64,000 nucleotides of DNA from Paraburkholderia sp. BCC1884 (GTDB taxonomy: Bacteria; Pseudomonadota; Gammaproteobacteria; Burkholderiales; Burkholderiaceae), in assembly GCF_900996225.1 (NCBI RefSeq), contig NZ_CAAJGL010000079.1:682001-746000 (forward strand), in the 5' to 3' direction. The notes beneath the pieces were generated by a model. That model did not search any database and was not told the origin of the DNA. It was given only the letters and a program-made list of their open reading frames with translations. Of this stretch, positions 35,459-44,789 are shown one piece after another. A program made the position numbers and the translations under genes. Every line of letters starts with the position of its first letter. Within the stretch, counting starts at the first letter, position 1.

Positions 35459-36901
35459 ATGCGACTCGACCGCAATTTCGCTAACGGACGGTTCATCGAA
35501 CCGGCTGCCGATTCCGCTAGCAGCGAGCTCATCGCCGTCTACAACCCGGCCACCGAGGCCGTGATTGCTCACGTGACGGGCGCGACCCAGGCGGAAGCCA
35601 TCGCCGCCGTGGACGCCGCCGCCGTCGCGCAGAAAAGCTGGCGCAAGCTGCCGTCCGCCGAGCGTGCCACCTATCTGCACAAGCTTGCCGAGGCGCTGAC
35701 CGACTGCGCGCCCGCCATCGGCGCAGCGCTCGCGCTGGAGTCGGGCAAGAGCGTCGCCGACGCCACCAACGAGGCCATCTACGCCGGCCAGATCACGCGT
35801 TATCACGCCGAGTGGGCGCGGCGTATCGAAGGCGAAGTGATTCCGAGCGACACGCCCGACGAAAACCTCGTGCTGCATCGCGAGCCGATCGGCGTGGTGG
35901 CCTGTCTGATTCCGTTCAATTACCCCGTCTACACGTTCATGCGCAAAGTGGCGCCGGCGCTGATCGCCGGTAACACAGTCGTCGTGCGTCCGAGCAACAA
36001 CACGCCGACCTCCGCATTCGAAATCGCCAGGGCGGTCGAGAAAGCCGGCTTACCCGCAGGCGTCGTCAACATTCTCGCGATGAATCACGCTACCGCCGAA
36101 GCGCTTTGCACGCATCCCAAGGTCGGCATGATTACGCTGACGGGTAGCGTTGGCGCCGGTCGCAAGGTGCTCGACTACTGCAAGGCGAACATCGCCAAGC
36201 CGTCGCTCGAACTGGGCGGCAAGACGCCCGCGATCATCGAGGCCGACGCCGATCTGGAGAAGGCCGCGCGCGACCTGGTGGCGTCCAAAACCACGCACTG
36301 CGGCCAGTTGTGCACGGCGATCGAACGTGTGTACGTGCAGGAAAGCGTGCATGACCGCTTCGTCGCGCTGCTCAGGCAGCACATGAGCGCAGTCGAATTC
36401 GGCGACCGCAGCGAACAACCCTCGCTGATGGGGCCGCTCGTCAACGAAGCTTCGCGCCAATCGATTCACGCGATGGTCGAGCGCGCCGTTGCAGAAGGCG
36501 CCAGGCTCGAAACCGGCGGCAAGCTGCCCACGGGTGACGGCAAGGGCTTTTTCTATCCGGCCACGTTGCTGTCGAACTGCGGTCAGGACATGGAAATCAT
36601 CCAGGAAGAAACCTTCGGTCCGATCATGCCGGTCGTCAAATACCGCACGCTGGACGAAGCACTGGAAATGGCCAATGACCACCAGTTCGGTTTGTCGTCG
36701 GTGCTGTACACGGAGAACTATCGCGCGGCGATGAAAGTCGCCAACGGTATCGAAGCAGGCGAGTTGTATGTGAACCGTACGCCGGCCGATCCGTATCAAG
36801 GTTTTCACGCCGGCTGGAAGCGTTCCGGCCTCGGCGGCGACGACGGCAAACACGGCATGCTCGAATTCACCCAGACCCGCCTCGTGGTCATGAAGTACTG
36901 A
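35459..36901 (+). CDS. NAD(P)-dependent aldehyde dehydrogenase (lactaldehyde/glycolaldehyde type)
   Basis: A 480-residue ALDH. Visible features are PFNYPVYTFMRKVAPALIAGN with the catalytic Asn, LTGSVGAGRK nucleotide loop, LELGGKTP with the general base Glu, and the nucleophilic Cys in HCGQLCTA. C-terminal EETFGPIMPV is standard. It most resembles AldA-type enzymes that oxidise small hydroxyaldehydes. GGAG is 7 nt before the ATG. It is followed by a terminator, then by the permease-dehydratase-oxidase genes. The natural substrate is not readable. Confidence 0.88.
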   Translation: MRLDRNFANGRFIEPAADSASSELIAVYNPATEAVIAHVTGATQAEAIAAVDAAAVAQKSWRKLPSAERATYLHKLAEALTDCAPAIGAALALESGKSVADATNEAIYAGQITRYHAEWARRIEGEVIPSDTPDENLVLHREPIGVVACLIPFNYPVYTFMRKVAPALIAGNTVVVRPSNNTPTSAFEIARAVEKAGLPAGVVNILAMNHATAEALCTHPKVGMITLTGSVGAGRKVLDYCKANIAKPSLELGGKTPAIIEADADLEKAARDLVASKTTHCGQLCTAIERVYVQESVHDRFVALLRQHMSAVEFGDRSEQPSLMGPLVNEASRQSIHAMVERAVAEGARLETGGKLPTGDGKGFFYPATLLSNCGQDMEIIQEETFGPIMPVVKYRTLDEALEMANDHQFGLSSVLYTENYRAAMKVANGIEAGELYVNRTPADPYQGFHAGWKRSGLGGDDGKHGMLEFTQTRLVVMKY

Positions 36902-36910
36902 AGCTGAATC

Positions 36911-36958
36911 GGCGCGCGTCGTCCTGAATGATCGATCCAGGAGGCGCGCGTCTTTTTT
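36911..36958 (+). terminator. Probable terminator after the aldehyde dehydrogenase gene
   Basis: GC-rich arms (GGCGCGCG at 36911-36918 with GCGCG at 36946-36950) and inner TCCTG/CAGGA pair enclose a short loop, followed by T6 (36953-36958). Imperfect but well placed. Confidence 0.65.
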
Positions 36959-37075
36959 AAAACCGCAGTTCGTCACCCTGTAAAACCGCAGCGAACACGC
37001 TGCCAACCCATAACAAAACATATTGGAGACCCGGCGGTCCGGCAGACCGGCGCTGTGTCTCCCAGGAGCGCATTC

Positions 37076-38401
37076 GTGTCATCCCAACCCGTCCAAAGCA
37101 CTCAGGCTTCGCTCGCGTCCAGCGACGCCGAAGCCGCCTTGCAAAACAGCAAGACGCAACGCTATATCCAGCTGGTGCTGCTGGTCATCGCAGCCGGCGC
37201 CATCTATCCGATTCTGTATCTGCGGCAGGTGTATCAGCCGACGATGCTCGAAGTGTTCCACATCACCGATAGCCAGCTGGGCTATCTATATTCGTCGCTG
37301 GGCACGATTTTTCTGCTGAGTTACCTGCCGAGCGGCTGGCTCGCGGACCGCATCGCACCGCGTCTGCTGATCTGCTTTTCGTTGATCGCCACCGGCGCGC
37401 TTGGGCTGGTCTATTCGACCGCGCCGTCGTTCAACGTGTTGATGCTGATTTTCGGCGGCTGGGGCCTGTCGACGGGTTTGACCTTCTGGGCCGCCGTCAT
37501 CAAGCGCGTGACGATGATCGCCGGCGCTCACGAGCAAGGCCGTTTCTTCGGTTTGCTCGACGGCGGCCGCGGTCTGATCGAAGCGATGCTCGCCACGATC
37601 GCGATCACGTTGTTCGCCTGGGTCACGCAGACGAAGGGGGAAACGGTCGCGGCCGGCTTCAGGCTGGTCGTCTACCTGTACGCGTTTCTTTGCATTGCGT
37701 TGGGCGTCGTGCTCGCGCTCGTCAAAGACCCGCAAGGCACCCAGGATGCCGCCGCCAATCGCGCCGCGCGCAAACGCAACAACGTGCTCGTCGATCTGAA
37801 AACGCTCGCGAAGATTCCCGAGTTGTGGCTCGTCGCCGCGATCGTGTTCTGCGGCTATCAGGTGTTCTGGGCAACCTACAGTTTCTCCGCCTATCTGCAC
37901 GAAGGCGAGATCGGTCTGACGGTCGTGATGGCCGGCACGATCACCACACTCAAGCTGTGGATGCGTCCGATCGGCGGCATCGGCGGCGGTTTTCTCGGCG
38001 ACCGTTACTCGAAGGTCTCGGTGCTCGTGATCGCGTTGTTTCTCGCGGCGATCTCCCTGCTGGGTCTGATGGCCGCGCCGCTTATCTCGAGCCACGTGCT
38101 GCTGGTGTTCCTTGTGCTCTTCATCGGCATTCTGACGTACGCGATTCGCGGCCTGTACTGGTCGCTGCTCGATCGCTGCAACATTCCGGTCACCACGATG
38201 GGCCTCGCCATCGGCCTCATCTCCGTGCTGGGTTATTCGCCGGACGTGTTCCTGCCGCTCATCAACGGCTATCTGACGCAGACGTTCCCGGGCGTCTTCG
38301 GTTATCAACTGTATTTCGGCTATGTCGCCGCCATGGCGGCGCTCGGCGGTTTCGCCGGGCTTGCGCTGAAAAACATGCTCAACAGGAAAGAGGGTGCGTA
38401 A
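37076..38401 (+). CDS. MFS permease (sugar-acid or carboxylate type)
   Basis: A 441-residue MFS protein with about 12 membrane segments. It has the loop 2-3 signature SGWLADRIAPRLL and LLDGGRGLIEAM. I placed the start at GTG 37076 (MSSQPVQST), 7 nt after AGGAG; an in-frame GTG at 37055 has no ribosome site. Its TAA directly abuts the ATG of the enolase-superfamily gene, so transport and first catabolic step are co-expressed. Substrate unknown. Confidence 0.82.
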   Translation: MSSQPVQSTQASLASSDAEAALQNSKTQRYIQLVLLVIAAGAIYPILYLRQVYQPTMLEVFHITDSQLGYLYSSLGTIFLLSYLPSGWLADRIAPRLLICFSLIATGALGLVYSTAPSFNVLMLIFGGWGLSTGLTFWAAVIKRVTMIAGAHEQGRFFGLLDGGRGLIEAMLATIAITLFAWVTQTKGETVAAGFRLVVYLYAFLCIALGVVLALVKDPQGTQDAAANRAARKRNNVLVDLKTLAKIPELWLVAAIVFCGYQVFWATYSFSAYLHEGEIGLTVVMAGTITTLKLWMRPIGGIGGGFLGDRYSKVSVLVIALFLAAISLLGLMAAPLISSHVLLVFLVLFIGILTYAIRGLYWSLLDRCNIPVTTMGLAIGLISVLGYSPDVFLPLINGYLTQTFPGVFGYQLYFGYVAAMAALGGFAGLALKNMLNRKEGA

Positions 38402-39619
38402 ATGAAAGTTGTCTCGCTCGAAACGCATATCGTCGCCGTACCGCCGCCGCACGTGGGCGGCATGTACTGGATCTTCGTCAAGCTCAAGACCGATTGCGGG
38501 ATTGAAGGTGTCGGCGAAATCTATTCCGCGACGTTCCATCCGAAAGCGATGACGCCCATCATCGACGATGTGTTTGGCCGTTATCTGCTCGATCACGATC
38601 CGCATCACGTCGAGCGGCTTTGGCGCGAAGCGTATTCGAGCGGTTTCACGCAACGCCCCGATCTGACGATGATGGGCGTCGTCAGCGGTCTGGAAATGGC
38701 GTGCTGGGACATCATCGGCAAGGCGGCCAACAAGCCCGTGTACGAGTTGCTGGGCGGCATGGTGAACCGGCGTCTGCGTTCGTACACGTACCTGTATCCG
38801 AAGAACAGCCGCGGCGAGTACGACTACGACGATCCCGATCTTGCGGCCGAGTGTGCAGTCGAGAACGTCGAGCGCGGCTTCACCGCCGTCAAGTTCGATC
38901 CGGCGGGTCCGTACACCGCTTATTCGGGTCATCAACTGTCGATGGAAGTGCTGGACCGCTGCGAGACCTTCTGCCGCCGCGTGCGCGAAGCCGTCGGCAG
39001 CAAAGCGGATCTGCTGTTCGGCACGCATGGTCAGATGGTGCCGTCCTCTGCGATCCGGCTCGCCAAACGCCTCGAAAAATACGATCCGCTGTGGTTCGAG
39101 GAACCGGTGCCGCCGGGTCAGGAAGGCGCGATGGCGCAGGTCGCCCGGCATACCAGCATTCCGATCGCGGCAGGCGAGCGTCTCACCACCAAGTACGAAT
39201 TCTCCAAGCTGCTCGAAGCGGGCGCCGCGTCGATTCTGCAATTGAACGTGGCGCGCGTGGGTGGCCTGCTCGAAGCGAAGAAGGTGGCAACGCTGGCCGA
39301 GGTGTATTACGCACAGATCGCGCCGCACCTTTACAACGGACCGATTGGCGCGGCGGCCAGCATTCAGCTCGCCACCTGCACGCCGAATTTTCTGATTCAG
39401 GAAAGCATCGGCACGTGGGACGGTTTCCATGCGGCTGTGCTGAAGAAGCCGATTCAATGGGAAGACGGCTACATCATTCCGTCGCAGGAACCGGGTCTCG
39501 GCGTCGAGTTGAATATGGACGTGGTCAAGGCGCATACGCCGTACACAGGCGAGCGTCTGCATCTGCAAATGGCTTCACAGCCTGTCGACGTGAAAGATCT
39601 CGCGCCGGCCAAAGGTTGA
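38402..39619 (+). CDS. Enolase-superfamily (mandelate racemase/muconate lactonizing) protein, likely sugar-acid dehydratase
   Basis: A 405-residue protein of MR/MLE fold: N-terminal capping domain (GVGEIYSATFHP, WREAYSSGFTQR), then a barrel with FTAVKFDPAG, EEPVPPGQEG and AGERLTTKYEF giving two carboxylate metal ligands, and a final ESIGTWDGFH. At the first metal-ligand position, where DgoD-like enzymes have Asp-x-His, this protein has Gly207-Thr-His209. It may therefore use an altered metal site or belong to a subgroup with different ligands. Dehydration of a sugar acid is the best guess. The gene starts at the base after the permease stop. Confidence 0.8.
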   Translation: MKVVSLETHIVAVPPPHVGGMYWIFVKLKTDCGIEGVGEIYSATFHPKAMTPIIDDVFGRYLLDHDPHHVERLWREAYSSGFTQRPDLTMMGVVSGLEMACWDIIGKAANKPVYELLGGMVNRRLRSYTYLYPKNSRGEYDYDDPDLAAECAVENVERGFTAVKFDPAGPYTAYSGHQLSMEVLDRCETFCRRVREAVGSKADLLFGTHGQMVPSSAIRLAKRLEKYDPLWFEEPVPPGQEGAMAQVARHTSIPIAAGERLTTKYEFSKLLEAGAASILQLNVARVGGLLEAKKVATLAEVYYAQIAPHLYNGPIGAAASIQLATCTPNFLIQESIGTWDGFHAAVLKKPIQWEDGYIIPSQEPGLGVELNMDVVKAHTPYTGERLHLQMASQPVDVKDLAPAKG

Positions 39620-39691
39620 GCCAGGTTCGAACCCGGTGTGACTCTGGCTTAAAGTATTCAATGGATTGAGCGCCGTCTGGCGACATAGAGC

Positions 39692-41353
39692 ATGAACTAC
39701 GATTACATCATTGTCGGCGCGGGATCGGCGGGCTGCATTCTCGCCAACCGCTTGTCCGCGTCGGGCCAATACTCGGTGCTGCTGCTTGAAGCGGGCGGCA
39801 AGGACAGCTCGTTCTGGTTCAGGATTCCGGTGGGTTTCACCAAGACGTACTACAACGAAACCTACAACTGGATGTATTACAGCGAACCGGAAAAGGAACT
39901 CGACAACCGGCCGATCTATTGTCCGCGCGGCAAGGTGCAGGGCGGCTCGGGCTCGATCAACGCGATGATCTATGTGCGCGGTCAGCCGCACGACTTCGAC
40001 GATTGGGCGGCGGCCGGCAACGCGGGTTGGACGTTTCGCGACGTGTTGCCGTATTTCCGCAAGCTCGAATCGCATCCGCTCGGCAACACGGAATATCACG
40101 GTGCAGACGGCCCGATCCGCATCTCGCCGATGAAAGACGATGTGCATCCGATCTGTCACGTGTTCCTGCGCGGCTGTGAGCAGGCCGGCTACCAACGCAG
40201 CGACGACTTTAACGGCGCGCAATTCGAAGGCGCGGGCATCTACGACGTGAACACGCGTAACGGCCAGCGTTCGTCCAGCAGTTTCGAGTATCTGCATCCG
40301 GTGCTGACCCGCAAGAACCTGACGGTGGAGCGCGACGTGTTGGCGAGCCGTGTGCTGTTCGACGGCAATCAGCGCGCGATCGGCGTGAGCGTCACGCAAA
40401 ACGGCGCGACGCGGCAATTTATGGCGAACCGGGAAGTGATTCTCTCGGCGGGCGCCGTGGATTCGCCGAAGTTGCTGCAACTGTCGGGCGTGGGCGATAG
40501 CGCGCTGCTGGCAAAGCATCGCATCGCGACGGTCAAGGAACTGCCCGCGGTCGGTCAAAACCTGCAAGACCATCTGTGCGTGAGCTTCTACTATCGCGCG
40601 AACATCAGGACGCTGAACGACGAGATGCGTCCGCTGCTCGGCAAGCTCAAGCTCGGTCTGCAATACATTTTCACGCGCAAGGGACCGCTCGCGATGAGCG
40701 TGAACCAGTCGGGTGGCTTTTTCAAGGGCAGCGAGCGCGAAGCGCAGCCGAATCTGCAGTTGTACTTCAATCCGCTGTCGTACCGGATTCCGAAGAGCAG
40801 CAAGGCGAATCTCGAGCCGGAACCGTATTCGGGCTTCTTGCTGGCCTTCAATCCGTGCCGCCCGACCAGTCGTGGTTCGATCGAAATCGCGTCGAATCGT
40901 GCCGAAGACGCGGCGACGATTCGCATCAACGCGCTGACCACGGAAAAGGATATCGACGAGGTCATCCAGGGCTGCGAACTGGTTCGCAAGGTGATGGCCG
41001 CGCCGGCGCTGCAGGCCATTACCGTCGAGGAAATTTCGCCGGGGCCGCAGGTGAATACGCGCGAAGGGTTCCTGCAGTACTTCCGCGAGCAGTCGGGTTC
41101 GATCTATCACCTGTGCGGCTCGTGCGCGATGGGCGATGATCCGCGCAGCTCGGTGGTCGACGCGCGCTTGCGCGTGCATGGTATCGCTGGCTTGCGCGTG
41201 GTCGATGCGTCGATTTTCCCGAACATCACCTCGGGCAATATCAATGCACCGACGATGATGGTGGCCGAGAAGGGCGCCGAGATGATTCTCGAAGATGCCG
41301 CGCGTGAAGCTGCGCATCGTCCGCAGGCGGCGGAACTGGCTGCGGCGGCTTGA
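39692..41353 (+). CDS. GMC-family FAD oxidoreductase (choline dehydrogenase-like)
   Basis: A 553-residue flavoprotein. N-terminal ADP-binding loop VGAGSAGCILANRLS then LLLEAGG; GMC signature 1 CPRGKVQGGSGSINAMIYVRG region near residue 80-100; signature 2 GAVDSPKLLQLSGVG near residue 255; and a C-terminal catalytic region YHLCGSCAMG with DARLRVHGIAGLRVVDAS. It oxidises an alcohol to an aldehyde, which the nearby aldehyde dehydrogenase could take further. It follows the dehydratase gene by 72 bp. Confidence 0.88.
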   Translation: MNYDYIIVGAGSAGCILANRLSASGQYSVLLLEAGGKDSSFWFRIPVGFTKTYYNETYNWMYYSEPEKELDNRPIYCPRGKVQGGSGSINAMIYVRGQPHDFDDWAAAGNAGWTFRDVLPYFRKLESHPLGNTEYHGADGPIRISPMKDDVHPICHVFLRGCEQAGYQRSDDFNGAQFEGAGIYDVNTRNGQRSSSSFEYLHPVLTRKNLTVERDVLASRVLFDGNQRAIGVSVTQNGATRQFMANREVILSAGAVDSPKLLQLSGVGDSALLAKHRIATVKELPAVGQNLQDHLCVSFYYRANIRTLNDEMRPLLGKLKLGLQYIFTRKGPLAMSVNQSGGFFKGSEREAQPNLQLYFNPLSYRIPKSSKANLEPEPYSGFLLAFNPCRPTSRGSIEIASNRAEDAATIRINALTTEKDIDEVIQGCELVRKVMAAPALQAITVEEISPGPQVNTREGFLQYFREQSGSIYHLCGSCAMGDDPRSSVVDARLRVHGIAGLRVVDASIFPNITSGNINAPTMMVAEKGAEMILEDAAREAAHRPQAAELAAAA

Positions 41354-41386
41354 CGGGAAGAGAGGCGCGGTCCAGGGCGCGGTGAC

Positions 41387-42334
41387 CTAGCTCCGATCGC
41401 CCAACGGCACCGATTCCGACGAATCGATCGCGCGTTCGCTCAGCCAGATTTCCTGCTGCAGCCAGTCGCGGAATAGCGCGACGTGAGGCAGATCGTCCTG
41501 TTCCGCGCGCGTGACGAGCCAGTACGACTGATGTCCGTCCACGTGCACGTTGAGCACTTGCACGAGTTGGCCCTCCGCCAGTTCGCGGGCGATCATGTGA
41601 CGGTCGGCGATGGTCACACCGAGCCCGTCGATCGCCGCGCTGATCGCGTGATCCAGCAGATCGAATTCGTAGCCGCCGCGTGTGTCGACGTTGTCGATAC
41701 CGGCAGCCTTGAGCCAGTGTTGCCAGGTGAGGTAACGCTGATCGGCGCTGGCGAGCACGTGCAGCAGCGTGAACTGATTCAGGTCGATCGCGGCGCGGCC
41801 GGACTGCCGGGCCAGCAGGCTGGGGGCGCAGACGGCGATATGCCGCTCGTTCATCAGCAGACGGTTGTCGAAACCTTCCCATTCGCCGTTGCCGAAACGG
41901 ATGGCGCAATCGAGCACGCCGGATTCGGCGAGGTTGTCGTCGACGCGGGTCGACAGGCTGAGTTCGAGATGCGGATGGGCGTCGCGCAGGCGCCCGAGAC
42001 GCGGCATCAGCCAGCGGCTGGTGAAAGTGGGAGGCGCGTTGATGCGCAGACGGTTGCGGTGGGTTTTTTCCTGCAGGCTGCGTACGGTGAGTTCGATGCG
42101 GTCGAACGACTGTTGCAGCGCTTGCAGAAGCATGCGGCCGGCGGCCGACAGTTCCAGATGATGGTGGTGGCGTTGCAGAAGGGTTTCGCCGAGTTGCGAC
42201 TCGAGTTGGCGGACTTGTCGGCTGACGGCGCTTTGCGTGACGTTTAGCAGTTCCGCTGCGCGGGTGAAACTGCCCGTGCGGCCGGCGACTTCAAAGGCTT
42301 TTAGCGCGTTTAGCGCGGGCATTTTGCGTTTCAA
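41387..42334 (-). CDS. LysR-family regulator (GcvA-like)
   Basis: A 315-residue LysR protein with the GcvA-type start MKRKMPALNALKAFEVAGR, HTH GSFTRAAELLNVTQSAVSRQVRQLE, and an effector domain with the ALDCAIRFG-like loop (VLDCAIRFGNGEW). The start appears to be TTG 42334, because it restores the family N terminus; ATG 42322 is four codons later. It is convergent with the GMC gene and is the likely local regulator of the catabolic cluster, though no operator was identified. Confidence 0.85.
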   Translation of the reverse strand: MKRKMPALNALKAFEVAGRTGSFTRAAELLNVTQSAVSRQVRQLESQLGETLLQRHHHHLELSAAGRMLLQALQQSFDRIELTVRSLQEKTHRNRLRINAPPTFTSRWLMPRLGRLRDAHPHLELSLSTRVDDNLAESGVLDCAIRFGNGEWEGFDNRLLMNERHIAVCAPSLLARQSGRAAIDLNQFTLLHVLASADQRYLTWQHWLKAAGIDNVDTRGGYEFDLLDHAISAAIDGLGVTIADRHMIARELAEGQLVQVLNVHVDGHQSYWLVTRAEQDDLPHVALFRDWLQQEIWLSERAIDSSESVPLGDRS

Positions 42335-42444
42335 GGTTTTTGGGGGGCGGTTTTGGGTGTGGGGTTATTTTAGCTGGCGGTGGCGGTGCACTTTGTTTCG
42401 AATTCGACCAGAACCCAAACCACCCAGCCAGAAAAACAAAACCC

Positions 42445-42810
42445 CTAATCCGCCAACCTCTTATCCGCCAAAGCCCGCTGGCAATCCTCGAAAACCTGCT
42501 TGAAAAGCCGCCCCTGCGGATCGATCTCATCCGTGCCGAGAATCTCCTCCACCGCGTCGCGCGCCCAATCCGCCTCGACGAACCGCGCATGCCGTCGCGC
42601 AATTTCCACCGCCGTCGCCGACAGCTTCGCGATGCTCAGCCAATCCGCCTCCCGCGATCTGCGATCGAGCCACTTATGCGCGCTCTGCACATGAAACGCG
42701 GCATCGGGCCAATCCTCATTCAGGTAATAAGCGCCAAGACTTCCGCATGTGAGCCAGCACAACAGCTCCAGACGGTCCCGTGGACTCAGATGATGGCGTA
42801 CATCACTCAT
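42445..42810 (-). CDS. Hypothetical protein, 121 residues
   Basis: A mostly helical protein with no signal peptide or membrane segment. It has helices rich in Trp, Arg and Asp (WLTCGSLGAYYLNEDWPDA, WLDRRSREADW, EADWARDAVEEILG). I do not recognise a family. Codon use is normal for the window. It lies alone between the LysR gene and the methyltransferase, upstream of nothing obvious. Confidence 0.6.
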   Translation of the reverse strand: MSDVRHHLSPRDRLELLCWLTCGSLGAYYLNEDWPDAAFHVQSAHKWLDRRSREADWLSIAKLSATAVEIARRHARFVEADWARDAVEEILGTDEIDPQGRLFKQVFEDCQRALADKRLAD

Positions 42811-42984
42811 GGCGACGCTCGCTGCTGAAATTGCAATTCCGGTGAGAAGGGCATGCCGCCATCCTCCGCTTTCGTCAACAATATCACGCAGAATTCAACA
42901 GCGGCAATTCCTGACCTACCCTGGCGCGCCAGCGCCACATCCGGCCGCAACCCGCCTGGGCAGGCCGCGCGCCAGCACGCCTCC

Positions 42985-43761
42985 TTAACGCGTCGCGACG
43001 ATAAAAAGCCGCGGAAACGGCAGCAACACCGTGCCGTCGGCGAGCGCCGGATAAGCCCGCGCAATCGCGTCCCGGTAACGCTGCAAAAAGGCCGCCTGGC
43101 CAGCGTCGTCGAGCTCGGCAAGGAAGGGGCGAAGCGAGCTGCCCTTGAACCATTCCACCACCGCGTCCGCACCGCCCGCCAGCGGGTGATGGTAAACCGT
43201 GCGCCACACGTCGACCCGTGCACACTGCGGCTCGAGCAACGCGTAATACCACTCGGCACCGTAGCGCATGGTGCGCTCCACGCCCGCGAGTCTGGGCGCC
43301 CAGGGGCCGTCGGCGGCGATCTCACGCAGAACGCGATGCGCCGGTTCGTCCAGGTTATCCGGCATTTGCACGGCAAGACTGCCGCCCGGCGCCAGTTTCT
43401 TCACGAGCGACGCAAACAGCCGCTCGTGGTCAGGCACCCATTGCAGCACGGCATTGGCAAGGATCAGGTCGTACGGTCCCGGCGCCTGCCACGTCGAAAT
43501 ATCGACGACGTCGAACCGGAACTGCGGCAGCCGTTGGCGCGCGGCGGCGATCATGTCGGGCGAGTTGTCGAGACCGCTCACCGCCGCGCCCGGCAGGCGC
43601 GCGGCGAGCGCCTCGGTGGAGTTGCCGGGCCCGCAGCCGATGTCGACCGCGACCCGCACGTCCGTGGCCGGCACGGCGGCCAGCAGGTCCCGCACCGGTC
43701 GCGTGCGCTCGTTTTCGAACATCGCATATTGCTTTGCGTGCCAATCCGTCGTCAATTTCAT
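42985..43761 (-). CDS. tam: Trans-aconitate 2-methyltransferase-like SAM methyltransferase
   Basis: A 258-residue class I methyltransferase with motif I VDIGCGPGNSTEALA, motif II LILANAVLQWVPDHERLF and the Tam-type C-terminal region (FPRLFIVATR). Tam methylates trans-aconitate, a side product that inhibits aconitase. The start at ATG 43761 follows a perfect AGGAGG. A divergent LysR gene starts 122 bp away and may control it. Confidence 0.85.
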   Translation of the reverse strand: MKLTTDWHAKQYAMFENERTRPVRDLLAAVPATDVRVAVDIGCGPGNSTEALAARLPGAAVSGLDNSPDMIAAARQRLPQFRFDVVDISTWQAPGPYDLILANAVLQWVPDHERLFASLVKKLAPGGSLAVQMPDNLDEPAHRVLREIAADGPWAPRLAGVERTMRYGAEWYYALLEPQCARVDVWRTVYHHPLAGGADAVVEWFKGSSLRPFLAELDDAGQAAFLQRYRDAIARAYPALADGTVLLPFPRLFIVATR

Positions 43762-43883
43762 GGGTTCCTCCTGTGTGTCCAATGGACGAACCGATGTTTT
43801 TCAATCGGTTCAATCCGTTGATTCTCGGCCGCACCGACGGCGGAGTAAAATGAATTTATCATTCCGATTCCTTCATTTTTCCA

Positions 43884-44780
43884 ATGAAAATCGACACCCT
43901 TGGCGTTCAGGCATTCGTCGCGATTGCGGATCGAGGCAGTTTTCAGGGCGCGGCCGACGCGCTGCACGTCACCCAAACCGCCATCACGCAGCGGCTGCGC
44001 AAGCTCGAAAGCTTTCTCGGCGTCACGCTGATCGAACGAACCACCCGCTCGATGTCACTGACTGAAATTGGCCGCAGTTTTTTGCCGCAGGCGCGTCGCT
44101 TGCTGGGCGAACTCGCCGACGCGCTGATGGAAATCCGCGAGACTGGCGTGGCGCGTCGCGGCGATGTGTCGATTGCCTGCGTGCCGACCGTCGGCGTGCA
44201 GTATCTGCCGCGCATTCTGCAGGCGTATTCATCGCGTTATCCGCATAACCGCATCAAGATTCTCGATCACGCGTCGTCGGCGGTGGAGCAGGCCGTGCTG
44301 CGCCGGGAGGTGGAGTTCGGCATCAACATCGCACGCGACCGTCATCCGGAACTGGACAGCGTGCCGCTCACGGAAGACCGCTACGTGTTGATCTGCCATG
44401 AAGCGCATCCGCTGGCGAAACGGCGGCGCATCGCGTGGGCGCAGTTGCAGTCCTACCCGCTGATTTTTGCGGGCGAAGTGAGCGGCAACCGGGCCTTGCT
44501 GGACGTCGCGCTGCAAACCAGCGAACTGGCGTTGCGCTCGTTCTACGAAGTCCAGCGCAGCTCGACGGCCGTGGGACTCGTCGCGCAAGGCGTGGGCGCG
44601 GCCGTGGTGCCCGCCCTCGCGTTGCAGAAGGGCGCCTATCCGACGGTGCGCACGATCGAGTTGACCCATCCGGTCGTGTCGCGCACCCTCGTGCTGGTGG
44701 CGCGCAAGACCGCGCAGTTGTCGCCGGCCGCGCAGGCGCTCTACGACATGATCCTCGATCAGGCGACCCTGAAAACCTGA
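43884..44780 (+). CDS. LysR-family transcriptional regulator
   Basis: A 298-residue LysR protein: HTH LDTLGVQAFVAIADRGSFQGAADALHVTQTAITQRLRKLE-type N terminus (read as pieces), and a substrate-binding domain with IACVPTVGVQYLPRIL and GLVAQGVGAAVVPALAL. It resembles the CbbR/CysB-like broad group without further clue. It diverges from the tam-like gene, which is the likely target, and converges with an SDR gene 10 bp away. Confidence 0.85.
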   Translation: MKIDTLGVQAFVAIADRGSFQGAADALHVTQTAITQRLRKLESFLGVTLIERTTRSMSLTEIGRSFLPQARRLLGELADALMEIRETGVARRGDVSIACVPTVGVQYLPRILQAYSSRYPHNRIKILDHASSAVEQAVLRREVEFGINIARDRHPELDSVPLTEDRYVLICHEAHPLAKRRRIAWAQLQSYPLIFAGEVSGNRALLDVALQTSELALRSFYEVQRSSTAVGLVAQGVGAAVVPALALQKGAYPTVRTIELTHPVVSRTLVLVARKTAQLSPAAQALYDMILDQATLKT

Positions 44781-44789
44781 CGCGCCGGC

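Noticed and set aside
37286..39568. 760-codon minus-strand open frame
   Set aside because: Antisense of the permease and dehydratase genes, with His/Arg-rich noise.
42342..42364. G-rich runs near the LysR start as a G-quadruplex
   Set aside because: Only three separated runs of three or more G are present, too few for a confident intramolecular quadruplex.
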